From Pseudomonas sp. MWU16-30317 (GTDB taxonomy: Bacteria > Pseudomonadota > Gammaproteobacteria > Pseudomonadales > Pseudomonadaceae): DNA of 64,000 bases. Both the position numbers and the translations under genes were made by a program. Positions 7,694-15,867 of this stretch are shown here, piece by piece (the stretch's first letter is position 1; each line of letters starts with the position of its first letter). The notes beneath the pieces are model-generated. The model was given only the letters and a program-made list of their open reading frames with translations. It made no database searches and had not been told where the DNA came from. The stretch spans positions 1 through 64,000 of the forward strand of contig NZ_JAIWJA010000005.1 of assembly GCF_020515695.1 (NCBI RefSeq). Reading direction: 5' to 3'.

Positions 7694-10600
7694 GCTCCAG
7701 GGCCAGGTAAGGATTTGAAACAAGCGTAATCACCTCTTCAAAAGTGAAGTCTGAGCTTCTGAGGATGGTGGCTATCTGGCAGGCGATAAGCTGCTTCGAC
7801 GTAGGATCGCTTAGTTCTAATTTTAGAAGGTCTGGGTTCTTGGCTAGCCGCTCAACCATGTAGGGGTAATTGGCCGAAGTTAAGTGCGGATAGGCTTCAG
7901 AATCAATAATTCCCGCAATAACCCGGTGGAGAGGGTTTGACATGTCTACAGCATGTCGCTTAGCACCAACGAGGTCACGGTAGCGGGAAATATACCCTGG
8001 ATTTTTATTGTCCGAATCCAATACTTCATTAAGGTGATCGGCCAAATGTTTATATGATGCGATCTCGTAGCGAGCGATTGTCAGTTCGTGATGGTATGGC
8101 TCCATCTCAGCTTGTGAAATGGCTGCGTCAGCCAGCTGACTGATTTTATCCACGAGTTGAAGACTGTTGATTTGAGCCTGTCGCATCTTTACATTCATGC
8201 CTGGCAAATGATCGATGCCCCATACTGCTGCATCGCAAAGGCTACAAACTCTCGAACGTCCTGTGAACTCCACAAGTTTCTTGGGGCAGTCGCCATCACG
8301 CATGCAGATACAATGAGTGTAAAATCCCGGCAGGGCTTTGGTTGTGGCTATCAAATCTGTGCCTGATTCTTGGCTATCGATGAGATAAAATTGCTGGCTT
8401 CTGAATTTTTGATCTTTGACGAGCTGCGCCTTGTTTTCGTGCCACCCTTTAACAATGGCGCTGCCCGGCGAGCTCGGCTGATTAATCTTGCCCATCAGCG
8501 CTTCATAGGCAATGTCTGTGACGATGCTATTAGCACGGCCTATGTTCTCTAACATATCTTCGGGAGTAACCACTGTATAGTAGTCGGTTGTCACAGCAAT
8601 CTGATCATTTATTTTGTGACCAGCTTGCTGAGCGGTATAGGTGACATCGAGGTGCCCGTACAATCGCATGTGAGAAATCCACGCCACCCGAAGAGAGTGT
8701 GGGACATGCACCGCCAGTTCGTTGCCAGAAGCGCTTATGGTTATGAAGCTGTGATGCGAGTCGGGACTTACAATGGAGTTATATACCTGCTCCAAGCCCC
8801 TGCAAAAATGTATCCATTCGTCAGAGTATGTCCCGTCCGAAAAAGGGAGGTCGTGGTCTCCCCAAGGACTTCTAAACAATGGGCAAATCATGCCGTATTT
8901 GTTAGGATCCCTCGGGTCATTCTCGTAATAAACAAGGCCAGGAGCTCTGGTGTAAACCTCCGTTTGAAAATATCGCTCATCGATGAGACTCTTCATGACA
9001 TCGCCATCGATCACAACATCCCTCGATTTCCCAGATTTGTCTGTGTTGACATGCAGCGTGCAGAGATTGAAAGCGTCAACGTATTTTTCGTGATAAAAAT
9101 TGTCGAACGTTCTGAGATCCAACCATTGGCCATTTTGTATTCTTTGGCCTCCAAATAGTCCGATAGCCAGCATCCTGAGTGTTGAAAGCCAGGGCAAGTA
9201 TGCCGTAACAATGGTGGCTGCGTTGGTTGAGTGGTAATCGCCATACCACCAGTTGTAGATGTTGGGTATGATTGTAATGGGTATCTGATAGGTCTCCAGT
9301 GGACGCTTGGAACTGCGTAAAGTTACCGTGGTGCCGAGGTGGATTTTCGTGAGATCAATCCAATCGCTTGATTTGATTTCTGCAATTGTTTCAGGAGCAA
9401 TGCGACCATCTAATATGGAGTTTCTGATGTTGATGCCAATGGCGTCAAGCGCGCTCATGTAGGCTTTTGCGATAATTGAAATGTCCCGAGGGAATGGCTT
9501 CTTGTCAGACTTCGATCGTCCGCCACTTCCAGTCGAATCCATGGAGCGGTTGACGGGATTGGCATACCCACCATCTACAAACCCATGAGGTGCGCCATAG
9601 GTTCTTACTAGCTCAAAGAAGAGATGCACTGAATTAACAAAGGGTTTAGTAGATTTCTCCGTGAACATCAACGTGCGAAGTTTCAATCCGGTCAGTGGCA
9701 TCTCAAGGTTGCCAGAAATGTCATGATCTCGATAAATCGATTGTACGGTTTCATGGTCAATTAGATCGTCGCACCAAAATACCACTCGCTCGAAGTCAAT
9801 GATGGTTTCTGGCAGCCGAAGTGTGGAAGTAGGATGCAGCTCTTTCCACATAGGTAGGTAAAAAAATATGTAGTCAAATAAGAATTTGATATGCTGGATC
9901 TGGTTGTCTATATAGCTTCTGGAGTTTTTAGGGTTGTTAGGATTGATAAGTTTGGCAACAAATATCTCCGCCATCGTTACCCACTGACGGTAGGTCTTCT
10001 CGATTTCGATGTGTGAGCGACCGGGATAGAAATCGTTTGTCACCCAATTGAAGTCAGGCTTTCGCGGAGGTAGAGATAGTAAAAGCAGGTAGTCCTCGGC
10101 GGATATCGAAGAGTGAAGCTCGTTATACAAGGCTTCGCTTTCGTCTGCGACGCGCTGCGCCTTTTCTATTCGAGCCATCTGTCTTTCTATGATTGTTCGC
10201 TCTTTTCTTTTAAGCTTAGCTGTCGGAGAAGAGCGAGCATACTCTCTGTTAATGTTTCTGATCTTGTAGCGACGAAGTTTTCGGTCGTGCGTGGGTATGT
10301 TTTGCGCTTCCTCAGGTGTCATAACATAATATTTTACATACTCATCATAATCCTTAATATTTTGAGCAATACTTTCGTTGTGGGCGCGTTTTGATATAAG
10401 GTACATTTGATATCGCTCAAGGTAGAAGCACTGTTCAGGAGACACGATTTCGCTGAACATGGCCGAGAACTTCTTGAGCCAAGGTATGAAAGAGAAGTGT
10501 TTATTTCCTTTATCAAGTTTAAGACTCACTATCTCAGGTATGGCGGCCCAGATTTCGTCAAAATTCACATCATCTTTAGATTGCCATGACGTGCGGTACT

Positions 10601-11105
10601 GCCACCTTCTGGAGGCTCTTTCAATGTTGTTTGAGCCCTTTGCTACCTCGAAAATAAACCCACAGGTTTGTTTTTCCAACTCTGGATTCTTTTTCCATGC
10701 AGAGCTCAACTCGAATATGAATGGCAAGGTTACTATCTTCTCTGCCCAGAGCAGGCAGAGCAGCGCCTTAAATGGAACTACTAAGCCCGTCACGTCCTCT
10801 GGTCGGTCGGGACGTATACCTGTCAGTTGGTGATACAGCGTTGACGCCGGAGGGCCACCATCACCTTCCAGCAGGGTAATTTTGAAAATATTGTTCAGAT
10901 CACTCTCGGACGTCTGTCGAGCGGATCTTAATCGGCAGAACTTTACGATGGCGTGACGTTTGTGGTACTGCCTGTCGCTTGAGTATTCGTTTAGGTTCAC
11001 CCGCTTGGACGTTAATGGCTCGGTCATTTTACTGAAAATCACTTTTGAAGCAGCGTGCAACTTCTCGGGCGCGATTAACCGAATTTCTTTCGATACGTTA
11101 ATCAT
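7677..11105 (-). CDS. gmtZ: Large tyrosine recombinase, GmtZ-like
   Basis: This 1142-residue protein is much larger than a normal integrase. The catalytic domain lies in its second half. The first Arg is in GLFGGQRIQNGQWLDL, the His-x-x-Arg box is HVPHSLRVAW, a later His is in AQQAGHKIND, and the Tyr region is VTTDYYTVV. Behind it a Cys-rich segment (HCICMRDGDCPKK, then RVCSLCDAAV) looks like a zinc site. The long N-terminal part is probably a DNA-binding or core-binding region. The start overlaps the end of the upstream recombinase by four bases (ATGA), so both are made together. AT-rich codon use sets it apart from the core genes. Confidence 0.7.
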   Translation of the reverse strand: MINVSKEIRLIAPEKLHAASKVIFSKMTEPLTSKRVNLNEYSSDRQYHKRHAIVKFCRLRSARQTSESDLNNIFKITLLEGDGGPPASTLYHQLTGIRPDRPEDVTGLVVPFKALLCLLWAEKIVTLPFIFELSSAWKKNPELEKQTCGFIFEVAKGSNNIERASRRWQYRTSWQSKDDVNFDEIWAAIPEIVSLKLDKGNKHFSFIPWLKKFSAMFSEIVSPEQCFYLERYQMYLISKRAHNESIAQNIKDYDEYVKYYVMTPEEAQNIPTHDRKLRRYKIRNINREYARSSPTAKLKRKERTIIERQMARIEKAQRVADESEALYNELHSSISAEDYLLLLSLPPRKPDFNWVTNDFYPGRSHIEIEKTYRQWVTMAEIFVAKLINPNNPKNSRSYIDNQIQHIKFLFDYIFFYLPMWKELHPTSTLRLPETIIDFERVVFWCDDLIDHETVQSIYRDHDISGNLEMPLTGLKLRTLMFTEKSTKPFVNSVHLFFELVRTYGAPHGFVDGGYANPVNRSMDSTGSGGRSKSDKKPFPRDISIIAKAYMSALDAIGINIRNSILDGRIAPETIAEIKSSDWIDLTKIHLGTTVTLRSSKRPLETYQIPITIIPNIYNWWYGDYHSTNAATIVTAYLPWLSTLRMLAIGLFGGQRIQNGQWLDLRTFDNFYHEKYVDAFNLCTLHVNTDKSGKSRDVVIDGDVMKSLIDERYFQTEVYTRAPGLVYYENDPRDPNKYGMICPLFRSPWGDHDLPFSDGTYSDEWIHFCRGLEQVYNSIVSPDSHHSFITISASGNELAVHVPHSLRVAWISHMRLYGHLDVTYTAQQAGHKINDQIAVTTDYYTVVTPEDMLENIGRANSIVTDIAYEALMGKINQPSSPGSAIVKGWHENKAQLVKDQKFRSQQFYLIDSQESGTDLIATTKALPGFYTHCICMRDGDCPKKLVEFTGRSRVCSLCDAAVWGIDHLPGMNVKMRQAQINSLQLVDKISQLADAAISQAEMEPYHHELTIARYEIASYKHLADHLNEVLDSDNKNPGYISRYRDLVGAKRHAVDMSNPLHRVIAGIIDSEAYPHLTSANYPYMVERLAKNPDLLKLELSDPTSKQLIACQIATILRSSDFTFEEVITLVSNPYLALEHEKIE

Positions 11106-12562
11106 GCTGCCAAGCGTCCGCGCAGATCTTGTGCCAAGGCTTCATACGCATCCGCACGCAGGCTGTCGATACTGCTGGTTTCATTCCAGATAGCCGCCAT
11201 TTGCTGCGAAGCGTGAATTTCGGCCATGAGCACCTCTTGGTCGAGCTTGGCGTAAATAATAGTGGATGCGATATTTGCGTGCCCCATTAGCACCTGAATC
11301 TCACCTAGGGTTAATCCAACTCCACGACGCCCAGGGATGTAGACAAAATTCCTGGCCCAATAGCCGTAGAAGTGACGAAGACTATGGGAAGTATATAACT
11401 TCGTAGGTGTGCTATCAGTTATTCCTGCTTTTTGTTGAGCTTTTGCGAGTGCGCGATTAATCCTGCGGTTAAGCGAGTTCGGTTTGACAGCATCGACCAA
11501 TGGCTCACCATAGTTATTGCGGTTGTCTGATATAAAAAGGAACTCGCTATCTGAGGTGGGGCGTATTGCCTTGTATTCAGCCAAAGCATCATAGAAGAGG
11601 GTTTCAAAGGGTTCGAACATGTAGATTCTTGCTGTCGTCCTTCCTTTGAAGGGCAAATCTTTAGCGGAAGGGTCGCGCCAGTGGTTAGGGTCTTCTATGC
11701 GAAGGGAGCGTTCCTTCAAGTTGATTTCATCGTTTCTCATGGCCCAGGCTTCGGACTGTCGGAGACCACCGCCAGCTTGGAGCAAGGCAACTACCTTCTC
11801 TAAGGGCGGCAGATTCTCGATCAGGCTCAAAATTCGACGTGATGGAAACTCCTTTGGGGGCTTGCTTTTGGGAGCCTTTCCGCCCTCTAGGCCTCCCTGC
11901 GCGGTCTGATAGACGTCAGCAGGTTTTTCCTTGAACTCCATGAGCTTCGAACGCATCTGTTCGATCTCGATTTTGCTCCGACGTCGATCTGCCAAAGCAT
12001 CGAGTTCGTTTGGGGCCTCGATCACGATTCCCGGGTTGAGGAAGTTGGCCATGGCCAATGAGTCCCTCAGGAGAGCTGCGTGAAGCCGCAGAAAATGGTT
12101 GGCGGCAGCTTTATAGGCAAGGGCCGAGACAACGCTGATTGGCGTCCGACCCAGCCGTTTAGCCACCGTCCTGACCACGAAGTCGGTGCTGTTGACTCCT
12201 TGGGTCAAAAAGATGAAGTAGGAATTGATCGTTTCGCCGAGCGCTTCCGGATCAATCTGGCCGGCGCCGATCGCTCTGGACTCATACAGGTAGTCAATGA
12301 AGCCCGCATTGCGGTAGGTGTATTGCTCATTTCTCGCCCGTGAGCTTTTCGTTCCCAGCTGTCTGTGGATGCCTCGGGAGTAGGCGTTAAATGAGGGCAC
12401 CGGTTGCCCGGTTGCCGTTTCGTAGAGGCGCGGCGGCTCGGTATGCACCAGAAGGACATTTTTCAAGTTGCCTTTGCGAGTGCATTGCTGATCAACCCGT
12501 TCAACCTTTCGACCTGATCCAATCGCCGCTTGGTCACGTTCGGTTAAAGTCGGCTTAATCAT
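11102..12562 (-). CDS. gmtY: Tyrosine recombinase, GmtY-like
   Basis: The protein has 486 residues with a complete tyrosine recombinase catalytic set: Arg in GGGLRQSEAW (R268), HSLRHF (H393, R396), LMGHANIAST (H428) and the nucleophile in IIYAKLD (Y437). The region before residue 250 is the likely core-binding and arm-binding part. It is the first gene of the trio, directly after an AT-rich stretch with an inverted repeat. It probably cuts and joins DNA at the ends of the island together with the 1142-residue recombinase. The gmtY name is from gene order and size; the recombinase assignment itself is firm. Confidence 0.75.
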   Translation of the reverse strand: MIKPTLTERDQAAIGSGRKVERVDQQCTRKGNLKNVLLVHTEPPRLYETATGQPVPSFNAYSRGIHRQLGTKSSRARNEQYTYRNAGFIDYLYESRAIGAGQIDPEALGETINSYFIFLTQGVNSTDFVVRTVAKRLGRTPISVVSALAYKAAANHFLRLHAALLRDSLAMANFLNPGIVIEAPNELDALADRRRSKIEIEQMRSKLMEFKEKPADVYQTAQGGLEGGKAPKSKPPKEFPSRRILSLIENLPPLEKVVALLQAGGGLRQSEAWAMRNDEINLKERSLRIEDPNHWRDPSAKDLPFKGRTTARIYMFEPFETLFYDALAEYKAIRPTSDSEFLFISDNRNNYGEPLVDAVKPNSLNRRINRALAKAQQKAGITDSTPTKLYTSHSLRHFYGYWARNFVYIPGRRGVGLTLGEIQVLMGHANIASTIIYAKLDQEVLMAEIHASQQMAAIWNETSSIDSLRADAYEALAQDLRGRLAA

Positions 12563-12639
12563 ATATTGACTCGCTATAATTCATGTGATATACAATTGGT
12601 ATAGCTCATAGGTCTAATCTTTTTTGCGTTTATCAATTG

Positions 12640-12677
12640 AAATAAACTATTGGTACCATTATTATAATAGTTTATTT
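12640..12677. repeat. 12-bp inverted repeat upstream of the recombinase trio
   Basis: AAATAAACTATT at 12640-12651 and AATAGTTTATTT at 12666-12677 are perfect inverted copies separated by 14 bp. They lie about 80 bp upstream of the first recombinase, where AT-rich island DNA changes to the GC-rich relic on the right. The arrangement fits either a recombinase binding site at the element end or an operator for the trio. Confidence 0.5.
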
Positions 12678-12683
12678 ACATTG

Positions 12684-13759
12684 ATGACGTCATTGTGGGC
12701 TTTCAATGACCGCACTCGGCTGAATGTGTTTTCCTCTTCGTTTAACTTCAGCGTCCGGGGCGACTCCCGCTGGTTTATACGTGACATGAGGCGGCCTGCG
12801 CTCGTGCCTAGAGAGTGTGTGACGGTTCATGTGCCGTTCGATGGCCGTGAGCTTTTCTTCTTTTGCCAATCGAAGCAGTGGTCGACCCACCTTCCGCGCG
12901 CCAAAGTGGCTGGCAGTGAGCTGATCCTTGAGTTCCAGTATCCTTCAGATTCTCCGCGTGAGACACGTCCGGAGATTGACCGGTTGCTGATGGATATTGA
13001 GCAATACCCCGGATGGCAGGAATACCAGATCAACGCGCACAATGCGTCGCTCATCATCTGGCCGCGCAGGTGGTGAACGATCGCAAGAAGCGTTTGCTGG
13101 CCAAGTCTCAGCGCACGGCAGACCTGGGTATCCCTGTTCGACAGTGTTCAGATGCACCGAAAACCTACGCTGTACCCACCGCTCGCCGCGAGTCCGTACC
13201 CACCCTGCAACCGGCTACATCCCAGCCTTTCGAGTCGGAACCTACCTGGGCGATGGATCAGTACGAGCGCGTGCTGAAAATCATGCAGGACATGGCATTG
13301 GTCGTGGAGCGCAGTCCTGCCGCTTTCAAGTCCATGGACGAGGAGGCGTTACGGCAACATTTCCTGGTACAGCTCAACGCCCAGTTTGAGGGCAAAGCCT
13401 CAGGCGAGACTTTCAACATGAGCGGTAAGACCGTCATCCTGCTGCGCGAGGGGTGATAGCAACGTTTTCATCGCCGAGTGCAAGTTCTGGAAGGGGCCCA
13501 AGGCCTTCGGAGAGGCCATCGATCAGTTGCTCGGCTTCACGACCTGGCGAGATAGCAAGACGGCGATTTTGGTCTTCAACAAGGGCGTTGATACCAGCAA
13601 GGTGCTGGCTGGCATCGATGCTACTGTCCAGGCGCGTGCGAGCTTCAAGCGCAAAGAGGCGTACCGGCACGAAAGTGGCTTCCGCTAGTCTTCCACCAGC
13701 CGGACGACTCGAATCGCGAGCTAATCATCACCGTACCCGTGTTTCACGTACCATCCTGA
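12684..13759 (+). pseudogene. Frameshifted gene for a PD-(D/E)XK-type protein
   Basis: A single protein can be followed across several frames. The frame covering 12684-13076 ends in EIDRLLMDIEQYPGWQEYQI and AHNASL. A shift near 13055 leads to QVVNDRKKRLLAKSQRTADL, and this frame continues to MSGKTVILLREG. A shift near 13455 leads to DSNVFIAECKFWKGPKAFGE, and TTWRDSKTAILVFNKG follows. A last shift near 13690 leads to FHQPDDSNRELIITVPVF and a TGA at 13759. The D...AECK pattern (DSNVFIAECK) is the catalytic core of PD-(D/E)XK nucleases. At least three shifts make it non-functional. The N-terminal part looks foreign, as if cut by the neighbouring island. Confidence 0.65.
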
Positions 13760-13803
13760 CCAGCCACCCTGACCGACCCTCTCTGAGAAGCGATTTCGAC
13801 GCA

Positions 13804-14724
13804 ATGAAAGCAGTGCAGTGGACAGTGTTTATCGACATGCTGGGCTTCAAGAAGCTGAACACGGTGGTCACCACCGACCAGCAGGCGCAAGACCTATTGG
13901 AGTTTATGATCAGCAATCGGGATGTTTTGACCGGTCATGAGCAGGCGCTCGCTGAGGGGTACAGGAAGACTGGCGGACACAACCCCTACGATTGGTATGA
14001 CGTCAAAAGTACCTGCATCTCTGACTCGGTGGTCGTGACGTTCAAGCCGAAAGAAATGGAGGAAGAGACGGATGCTGATCAGGTGCTAACGCACTCTGCC
14101 AACGCCCTGATGCTACTCATTTTTCGGTTGTGCATGCTGATGCACAAATGTCTGCTGGAACAAAAAATCACCTTCCGAGGCGGCATCTCTACTCAATTTT
14201 GCGACATTCGCGACAGCTTTGCTGTGGGCGCAGGCCTTAGCGCCGCGAGTGAGACTGAAGGCAAGGCTAAGTTTGCTCGCATTGCCTTGGCAGACGATGT
14301 AGTCCAAAACGAGGCGCTAATGGGTAGAGTTCGGCAGCTCTTCAGCCGAATGTATGGTGATTCAGAGTTCTTGGTGGCGGAAAACGGTATCACCTGGGTG
14401 AATTCGCTCGACTTGATGCTGGCGGGTCAAGATCTAAGGTCACCCGCTGTTAGCAGGGCGATGTTCCACCCTGCGACCCGCCCATCTGTCCTAGCGACGC
14501 GTATGCAGTGCGCACAATACCTCAAGGCTCAGCAAATCTTCGTTGTCGAGTCGATTCGGGAATATTGGGCTGCTTACCGTGAGCATTATGAAGATAACGA
14601 CCTCAAGAGGGTCAATAGGGGAATCCTCAGAAAATACTTCTGGCTACGGCACTATCACAATGAAACCGTCAAAAATCGGCGCTTGGTAGCGTTTTTCATA
14701 GGTTCTCAACGATCACTCAGATGA
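13804..14724 (+). CDS. Cyclase-homology domain protein, Pycsar-like
   Basis: The protein has 306 residues from ATG 13804. The N-terminus (WTVFIDMLGFKKLN) and the later STCISDSVVVTFKP hold the two Asp residues that bind metal in class III nucleotidyl cyclases. The stretch ITFRGGIST is also typical of this group. Pycsar cyclases (PycC), which make cCMP or cUMP on phage infection, have this single-domain form. Normally an effector gene lies next to the cyclase. None is present here: upstream is the broken nuclease-like gene and downstream only a LysR relic. It may be an orphan or have lost its partner. The cyclase fold is well supported, the defence role is inferred. Confidence 0.6.
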   Translation: MKAVQWTVFIDMLGFKKLNTVVTTDQQAQDLLEFMISNRDVLTGHEQALAEGYRKTGGHNPYDWYDVKSTCISDSVVVTFKPKEMEEETDADQVLTHSANALMLLIFRLCMLMHKCLLEQKITFRGGISTQFCDIRDSFAVGAGLSAASETEGKAKFARIALADDVVQNEALMGRVRQLFSRMYGDSEFLVAENGITWVNSLDLMLAGQDLRSPAVSRAMFHPATRPSVLATRMQCAQYLKAQQIFVVESIREYWAAYREHYEDNDLKRVNRGILRKYFWLRHYHNETVKNRRLVAFFIGSQRSLR

Positions 14725-14739
14725 CCGGCTGACTTTCAT

Positions 14740-15105
14740 TCAAGCGTTGATTAGCTGTAGCTCCGACTGCTGGCTCAGCTGATGTTTCAGGTAGTCGGCC
14801 AAGGCCATGACACGCTCTGGCAGGTACTTCGTTGAAGGGAAGACCACGAAGAACTCGAAGCTTTCGGTGGGGCAGTCCTCAAGGATTGTAACCATTACTC
14901 CGCTTTCCAGCGCCTACTGACCGTAGCAGCTCGGCCCCTGGATAGCGCTCAAGCCTCTCTATGCAGCAGCAACAAGGGCTATGTCATCGTCACTGGCGAA
15001 CTTCTGTCGTGGATTGACGACTTTGTGGGTGACGTCTTGCTCGTAGTGCCAGCGCCTCTCTTGCAGAGGCAGGAATTTTGGCTTGCAGATCATCGGGCGT
15101 AGCGA
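14740..15105 (-). pseudogene. C-terminal relic of a LysR-family regulator
   Basis: The minus strand reads ESGVMVTILEDCPTESFEFF and FVVFPSTKYLPERVMALADY, then ends in LQLINA at 14740. This is the usual end of the LysR substrate-binding domain. Two in-frame TAG stops interrupt it (near 14918 and 14960), and upstream of RRWHYEQDVTHKVVNP another shift is needed to reach ATPDDLQ. The helix-turn-helix half is missing. It is a dead gene. Confidence 0.65.
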
Positions 15106-15483
15106 TCTGGCCAAGTGCGTGTCGCAGGGCAGGGGTATCAGGGGAGGGGCAGCGGAATGTCACTTAGCTTTCGGGTCATCAGCGCAGAGTTCAACTGGCC
15201 TTAAGCAATGTATGGCGGGCCCTTTTCGATTCAACACCATCCAATTGTCTGGAAAGTCGACTTCTCGTGGAGAGGCTGGGCTTATCGCTGCGTGCGGGTT
15301 GAGCTAACTCAGAAGTTCAGGCGGCGGCTCGTAGCGTTGTGCGGTATCGAATGGGCATGGGTAACTAGTCATCACGTTTGTGAGTGAGGTCGTTTCGGGA
15401 TTTGTGGTTGGGGGTAAGGGGGGGCTTTCGGGGGATTCAGAGTACGAGGCAGAAAGCCTGAACGTGCCCTAGATCACGGAATG
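15106..15483. other. Non-coding stretch before tRNA-Gly
   Basis: No convincing gene, repeat or site is seen here. It lies between the LysR relic and the 3' end of tRNA-Gly and is probably leftover island DNA. Confidence 0.3.
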
Positions 15484-15557
15484 TGGAGCGGGTAGAGGGA
15501 ATCGAACCCTCACCGATTGCTTGGGAAGCAATAGTTGTACCATTCAACTATACCCGC
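15484..15557 (-). tRNA. tRNA-Gly (anticodon CCC)
   Basis: The minus strand gives a complete 74-nt cloverleaf. The acceptor GCGGGTA pairs with TACCCGC, the anticodon stem ATTGC/GCAAT closes the loop TTCCCAA (anticodon CCC), the T-arm is GAGGGTTCGATTCCCTC, and the discriminator T and CCA are encoded. It reads GGG codons. The 3' end faces the accessory island, as expected of an integration site for tyrosine recombinases. Confidence 0.9.
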
Positions 15558-15587
15558 ATGTCTTGCTAGTGAAGCTCGCTCACAAAA

Positions 15588-15656
15588 GCGGTTGTCCAGT
15601 AAGAACCCTCAACTAAAGCTTGGGAAGCTTTCGTTTTACCACTAAACTATACCCGC
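15588..15656 (-). pseudogene. Decayed tRNA-Gly (CCC) copy
   Basis: The 5' part matches the intact tRNA in structure: GCGGGTATAGTTTAGTGG, then an anticodon arm AAAGC-TTCCCAA-GCTTT with anticodon CCC and GAGGGTTC. The T-loop and 3' strand are replaced by TTACTGGACAACCGC, so the T-stem cannot close and no CCA is encoded. It lies 30 bp upstream of the intact gene in the same direction. Use as a functional tRNA is unlikely. Confidence 0.6.
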
Positions 15657-15674
15657 ATTTACTGCCCACAAAAT

Positions 15675-15740
15675 GCGGTAGTCCAGCACGTATCCCGAGT
15701 CGACTTGGGAAGCTGGAGCACTGTCTGTTACGACACCCGC
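15675..15740 (-). pseudogene. Second, more decayed tRNA-Gly-like copy
   Basis: The minus strand reads GCGGGTGTCGTAACAGAC at the 5' end and keeps the loop TTCCCAA between imperfect stem halves. It ends in CTGGACTACCGC, close to the tail of the other decayed copy (CTGGACAACCGC). A further 8 bp outside (CACAAAA and GCGGT) are also shared with that copy. The two broken copies therefore come from a duplication that included the altered tail. Confidence 0.5.
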
Positions 15741-15867
15741 TCATTGCGGCTGACTTTGTACCAGAACTCTTTCCCGATTTGAAGCTTTTTCCTGCGCATT
15801 CAGTCAGATCACCCCCGTAGCCCTGCCTGCCAAAACAAATCGGCAGCGCTACAGGCGGGATCGACGG

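Larger units (their letters stand above)
1115..12677 (-). mobile_element. Putative Gamma-Mobile-Trio (GMT)-type mobile island
   Basis: Two overlapping tyrosine-recombinase genes (486 and 1142 codons) and a third small gene (~228 codons) lead a run of minus-strand genes. The order and sizes fit gmtY-gmtZ-gmtX, which define GMT islands in gammaproteobacteria; the match is from memory of the family. AT content around the trio is visibly higher than in the core genes to the right. The right edge is placed at the inverted repeat upstream of the first recombinase. The left edge is a guess: cargo genes on the same strand continue to 1115, but no matching end repeat was found. Confidence 0.5.

Noticed and set aside
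12563..12600. TTGACT...TATAAT on the plus strand near 12567-12581
   Set aside because: The two boxes are only three bases apart, so they cannot form a sigma-70 promoter.
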